From assembly GCA_947495035.1 (NCBI GenBank), contig CANLXI010000026.1, positions 1 to 64,000 of the forward strand: a stretch of DNA of 64,000 bases. Direction: 5' to 3'. Made by a program: the position numbers and the translations under genes. Every line of letters starts with the position of its first letter. The stretch's first letter is position 1. Under the pieces are notes generated by a model. It had not been told where the DNA came from, searched no databases, and worked only from the letters and a program-made list of their open reading frames with translations. Below, in pieces: positions 61,171 through 64,000 of this stretch. This DNA is from an uncultured Granulosicoccus sp. (GTDB taxonomy: Bacteria > Pseudomonadota > Gammaproteobacteria > Granulosicoccales > Granulosicoccaceae).

Positions 61171-62603
61171 TTGCGCTTGCGGTTGCCGATGTGGATGGCG
61201 CGGCCGTCGGCGCTGAGGGCGGCTTCGTGCATGGCCTCGGACAAGGTGGGGTGGGCGTGGATGGTGTGGGCGATGTCTTCGACGGTTGCATCGAATTCCA
61301 TGGCCAGCACCGATTGTCCGAGCAGCTCGGACGCGCTGGGACCGATCAGGTGTGCGCCCAGTACGCGGTCGTTGCTCTTGTCACGAATGATCTTGACCAG
61401 ACCGGTGGTATCACCCTTGGCCTTGGCACGACCACTGGCGGCAAAGGGAAAGCTGCCAACCTGATAGTCGATGCCTTCGCTCTTGATCTGCTCCTCGGTC
61501 TTGCCAACCCAGGCCACTTCCGGGTGCGTGTAAATGACATTCGGCATGACGTCGTAATTGACCGAAGCGTGTTCACCGGCAATGCGTTCCGCAACCATGA
61601 CGCCCTCTTCCGAGCCCTTGTGAGCCAGCATCGGTCCGCGTACGACATCACCGATGGCGTAGACGCCCGGCACATTGGTTTCACAGTATTCATTGACGTG
61701 AATCAGACCGCGCTCATCCAGTTGCACATCGGCTTCGGAGGCACAGACATTGTCGGTATAGGCCCGTCGGCCAACGGCCACGATCAGCTTGTCGAAAGTC
61801 TTCTCATGATCGCCTTCACTGTCCTGATAGCTGACGACAACCTTGCCTTTCTTGACTTCGCTTCCCATGACACGAGTGCTCAGGAGAATCTCGAGACCCT
61901 GCTTTTCGAAGGCGCGCTTGGCCTCTTTTGCCACGGCACCATCGACCATCGGCAGAAAGGTATCCTGCGCCTCGAGCAGGACCACTTCGGATCCCATGCG
62001 GCGCCATACACTGCCCAGCTCCAGACCGATGACACCGGCACCGATGACACAGACGCTGGACGGAACGTCTTCCCAGTCCAGGGCGCCGGCAGAATCCACC
62101 ACGATGTCGCCATCCAGCGGCGTGGCTGACAGTTCGATTGGTACGGAACCGGTTGCCAGAATGACGTTGCCGGCTTGAACCGTGGTCTTCTTGCCTTTCT
62201 GATCGGTGACTTGAACCTGCTTGTCTGCCAGAAGTTGACCTTCGCCCTGCAGCCAATCGATACCATTGTGCTTGAACAACATGGCTACACCGCCTGTCAG
62301 ATCCTTGACGATCTGATCCTTGCGGGAAATCATCTTGGGCACATCGAGCGAAACCTCGCCGACATTGATACCAAGATCAAAGAAGTTGTGACGAGCGGTC
62401 TCGTACAGCTCGGTGCTTTCCAGCAGTGCCTTGGAAGGAATGCAGCCAACGTTCAGACAGGTGCCGCCCAATGCCGGCTTGTCCTGCTTGTTGATCCATT
62501 TTTCGACGCAAGCTGTCTTCAGCCCCAGCTGTGCTGCGCGAATGGCAGCTACGTAACCGGCGGGGCCACCACCAATCACAACTACATCATAGACATCGGC
62601 CAT
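61167..62603 (-). CDS. lpd: Dihydrolipoamide dehydrogenase (E3)
   Basis: A 478-residue FAD/NAD disulfide oxidoreductase, the E3 component of 2-oxoacid dehydrogenases and the glycine cleavage system. FAD site VVIGGGPAGYVAAIRAAQLG, redox pair GGTCLNVGCIPSKAL, NAD site CVIGAGVIGLELGSVW, and C-terminal His-Glu HAHPTLSEAMHEAAL. Length is normal. No sucA/sucB or aceE/aceF is adjacent within the window. The stop codon lies inside a 35-bp repeat copy. Confidence 0.96.
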   Translation of the reverse strand: MADVYDVVVIGGGPAGYVAAIRAAQLGLKTACVEKWINKQDKPALGGTCLNVGCIPSKALLESTELYETARHNFFDLGINVGEVSLDVPKMISRKDQIVKDLTGGVAMLFKHNGIDWLQGEGQLLADKQVQVTDQKGKKTTVQAGNVILATGSVPIELSATPLDGDIVVDSAGALDWEDVPSSVCVIGAGVIGLELGSVWRRMGSEVVLLEAQDTFLPMVDGAVAKEAKRAFEKQGLEILLSTRVMGSEVKKGKVVVSYQDSEGDHEKTFDKLIVAVGRRAYTDNVCASEADVQLDERGLIHVNEYCETNVPGVYAIGDVVRGPMLAHKGSEEGVMVAERIAGEHASVNYDVMPNVIYTHPEVAWVGKTEEQIKSEGIDYQVGSFPFAASGRAKAKGDTTGLVKIIRDKSNDRVLGAHLIGPSASELLGQSVLAMEFDATVEDIAHTIHAHPTLSEAMHEAALSADGRAIHIGNRKRK

Positions 62604-62785
62604 GGTGAATCCTGGGTTTTGGTTGAGTAACAGACTCCACAGTATATCGCGCAGGAGTCATTTCTAGCGCACAAGCTATGAACTCGACGCCATGGAGACA
62701 AGGGCCAGGCAGACATCGGCAGGCAAAAGACCCGGCTGAAGCCGCTGACACCCTGCCCGAGATCGACCCGCCCTTGTATTCGGAA
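62604..62785. other. Intergenic region between lpd and the esterase gene
   Basis: About 180 bp between two minus-strand genes. It should hold the lpd promoter and the terminator of the esterase transcript. I see no strong hairpin with a U-run and no small gene. Confidence 0.5.
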
Positions 62786-64000
62786 TCAATAATGATAGGT
62801 ATCCAGCGCGCTCCACAGCCCCTTCAGGGCGGCATGAAAGCGGCGACCCTGCTCCCGCAACGCCGCAGCGCCGAAATGCACGCAGGAAACCTGTCCACAT
62901 GGATACTGTGGCGGCACGAGATCGTCATTATTGACAAACGTCGAATGCGGTATGTAATCACTGACGGTTCGATGAGCCGCATCCACCAGCTGCTTGCTGG
63001 GGTTGTAGATGGAGAAATTCCCTCGTTCATCATCACCCTTGCTTTGCGTGGCCACGATCAGCGGAATTTCCGCGCCATTACCGCGAGCAGCCGGTCCACG
63101 CGCATCCTGCCTGGCCTCTCGTCTCAGCCGATGAACCAGGGTCTGCAGGTTCTGCGCATAGGTTCTGGCGCAATCCGGATTGTTCGAGTCCGCACCTCCC
63201 TGGTGCCAGAGGATGCCGCGTAACACACCGCCACTTTCCCGCAACGTCATGTTCAACCGCGTCAGCGCACGATTGGTCAGCAAGCTGCCGCCGAGAAACG
63301 TCTCGCTGGTGGGAGCCGCATTCCAGGCCAGATTACCGTTGGCATTGGCACAGAAACCGGTCGCTCCCCACGCCGACGGAACAAGATAGATATCCGCGGT
63401 GGTCATGCGCAGAGCCTGTTTGGCAAAGGTCAGACCCAGACCGACAAAGGTAGCGCCCTTGCCATCGACCTGGATGTAACGAGGTTCGTGCAGGGGGTCC
63501 TCGGCCGGTACGAACATCGGCTCGAGAATGTTGCTCTTTTCGTCGGAGAACGAGGCATCATCCGGAAACAGGCGTCTGTTGTTGGGCTGTACATTGAGCT
63601 GCAGAATGCGTTCGTTTCTCTCGTCTCTGCCACCCGGGTACTGCTCCCGACTGCCTTCTTCACTATACCCTTCCATATTGCTCTGCCCGACCAGCAGATA
63701 GACATCCGGTGCTGCCGTCGGTGTCACGTCGACAATCAGCGCAATGCGGGTGATGGACACACCATCGTCGGCCACGATCTGGAAGAATCGCTCGTGCAAC
63801 AAGAGCGGCGCAGCCGTGACGTCCAGTTGCAGATTCAACACCGAGTCGGTTTGCTGTGGTGACAACTCGGCAGGGGAGAAGGTGTGTCGCAGCCCCAGAC
63901 GATCTCTGTCGCTTGTTTCCAATGACAGGCTGACCGGGCGCTTGTCACGCTTGATGCGATTGAGCTTGATCGCGATGGAGACACCCTGCGAGTCACCTTC
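62786..64000 (-). CDS. Sialate O-acetylesterase-like (SASA/CE6) protein, 5' end outside window
   Basis: At least 405 residues; the frame stays open to the window edge, so the start is not in view. The upstream ~100 residues resemble an Ig-like/beta domain (a strand ending RPVSLSLE, then IALIVDVTPTA). The catalytic part has the SGNH-like signature VYLLVGQSNMEGY (nucleophile Ser), then GILWHQGGADS and a C-terminal D/H pair near VSCVHFGAAALREQG. The family removes acetyl groups from sialic acid or other glycans. It could fit a surface-glycan degrading role. The signal peptide cannot be assessed here. Confidence 0.8.
   Translation of the reverse strand, partial: EGDSQGVSIAIKLNRIKRDKRPVSLSLETSDRDRLGLRHTFSPAELSPQQTDSVLNLQLDVTAAPLLLHERFFQIVADDGVSITRIALIVDVTPTAAPDVYLLVGQSNMEGYSEEGSREQYPGGRDERNERILQLNVQPNNRRLFPDDASFSDEKSNILEPMFVPAEDPLHEPRYIQVDGKGATFVGLGLTFAKQALRMTTADIYLVPSAWGATGFCANANGNLAWNAAPTSETFLGGSLLTNRALTRLNMTLRESGGVLRGILWHQGGADSNNPDCARTYAQNLQTLVHRLRREARQDARGPAARGNGAEIPLIVATQSKGDDERGNFSIYNPSKQLVDAAHRTVSDYIPHSTFVNNDDLVPPQYPCGQVSCVHFGAAALREQGRRFHAALKGLWSALDTYHY

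Noticed and set aside
61074..62129. A 351-codon plus-strand frame antisense to lpd.
   Set aside because: Shadow of lpd; begins in the repeat region and has no domain pattern.

Overview
The window looks like a chromosomal segment of a marine-type gammaproteobacterium of roughly 55-60% GC. The evidence is gene order and content: radC diverging from coaBC-dut-algC-argB, and the gmk / rpoZ / spoT / ridA / recG series, are arrangements typical of Pseudomonas-like gammaproteobacteria. A type II secretion operon, rhombosortase, OMPLA phospholipase and several chemosensory and c-di-GMP proteins fit a free-living Gram-negative cell. I see no tRNA, rRNA, CRISPR array, prophage or intact insertion sequence.

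Layout. 1-77 is a hexamer array. 168-3344 (minus) is a compact operon: lipoprotein with an OmpA-like C-terminus, a short secretin-N-domain-like protein, a single-pass membrane protein, then a BtuF-like helical-backbone protein. 3.6-10.3 kb holds a YugP-type zinc peptidase, a subtilase, a Tat-exported nicotinamidase-like protein, a surface protein with a GlyGly-CTERM-like tail and a GT61 glycosyltransferase. 10.4-15.3 kb is the radC/coaBC/dut/algC/argB housekeeping block. 15.6-19.7 kb pairs a LivK-like binding protein with a chemoreceptor. 19.6-26.7 kb contains a serine hydrolase, a decayed AlbA_2-family gene, a DUF4124 protein, xthA, an EamA transporter and cysQ with two small genes. 26.8-32.6 kb is gspGHIJKLMN (minus), with the rhombosortase rrtA and elaA divergent from it. 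33.8-41 kb has an EamA exporter, an Ldh_2 oxidoreductase, an SDR, a histidine kinase and an orphan solute-binding protein. 41.7-47.8 kb carries a CheB-CheR-PAS-REC fusion downstream of a GAF/PAS/GGDEF/EAL protein. 48-54.6 kb is recG, ridA, spoT, rpoZ and gmk. 54.7-64 kb has GT2, pldA, a GMC oxidoreductase, a PAP2 phosphatase, an MFS transporter, lpd and a sialate-esterase-like protein cut by the window edge.

How the parts fit. The T2SS operon, the adjacent rhombosortase and the GlyGly-CTERM-like protein at 7.0-8.5 kb plausibly form one export-and-surface-anchoring route: T2SS carries the protein out and rhombosortase processes its tail. GspC, D, E and F are not in the window. Two binding proteins sit beside signalling proteins rather than permeases, which suggests sensing rather than uptake.

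The most unusual structure is non-coding. Short tandem arrays occur repeatedly: a 6-bp unit at the left edge, an 8-bp unit at 6.8 kb, a 24-copy 7-bp array touching the spoT stop codon, and four different 7-bp arrays packed between the GT2 gene and pldA. A diverged ~110-bp hairpin element is duplicated beside lpd, and a 12-bp minisatellite encodes the leader of the GspI pseudopilin. The best candidate for an undescribed protein system is the lipoprotein / secretin-N-domain / single-pass membrane trio at 1.0-3.3 kb. All assignments are from reading the sequence; no search was run.
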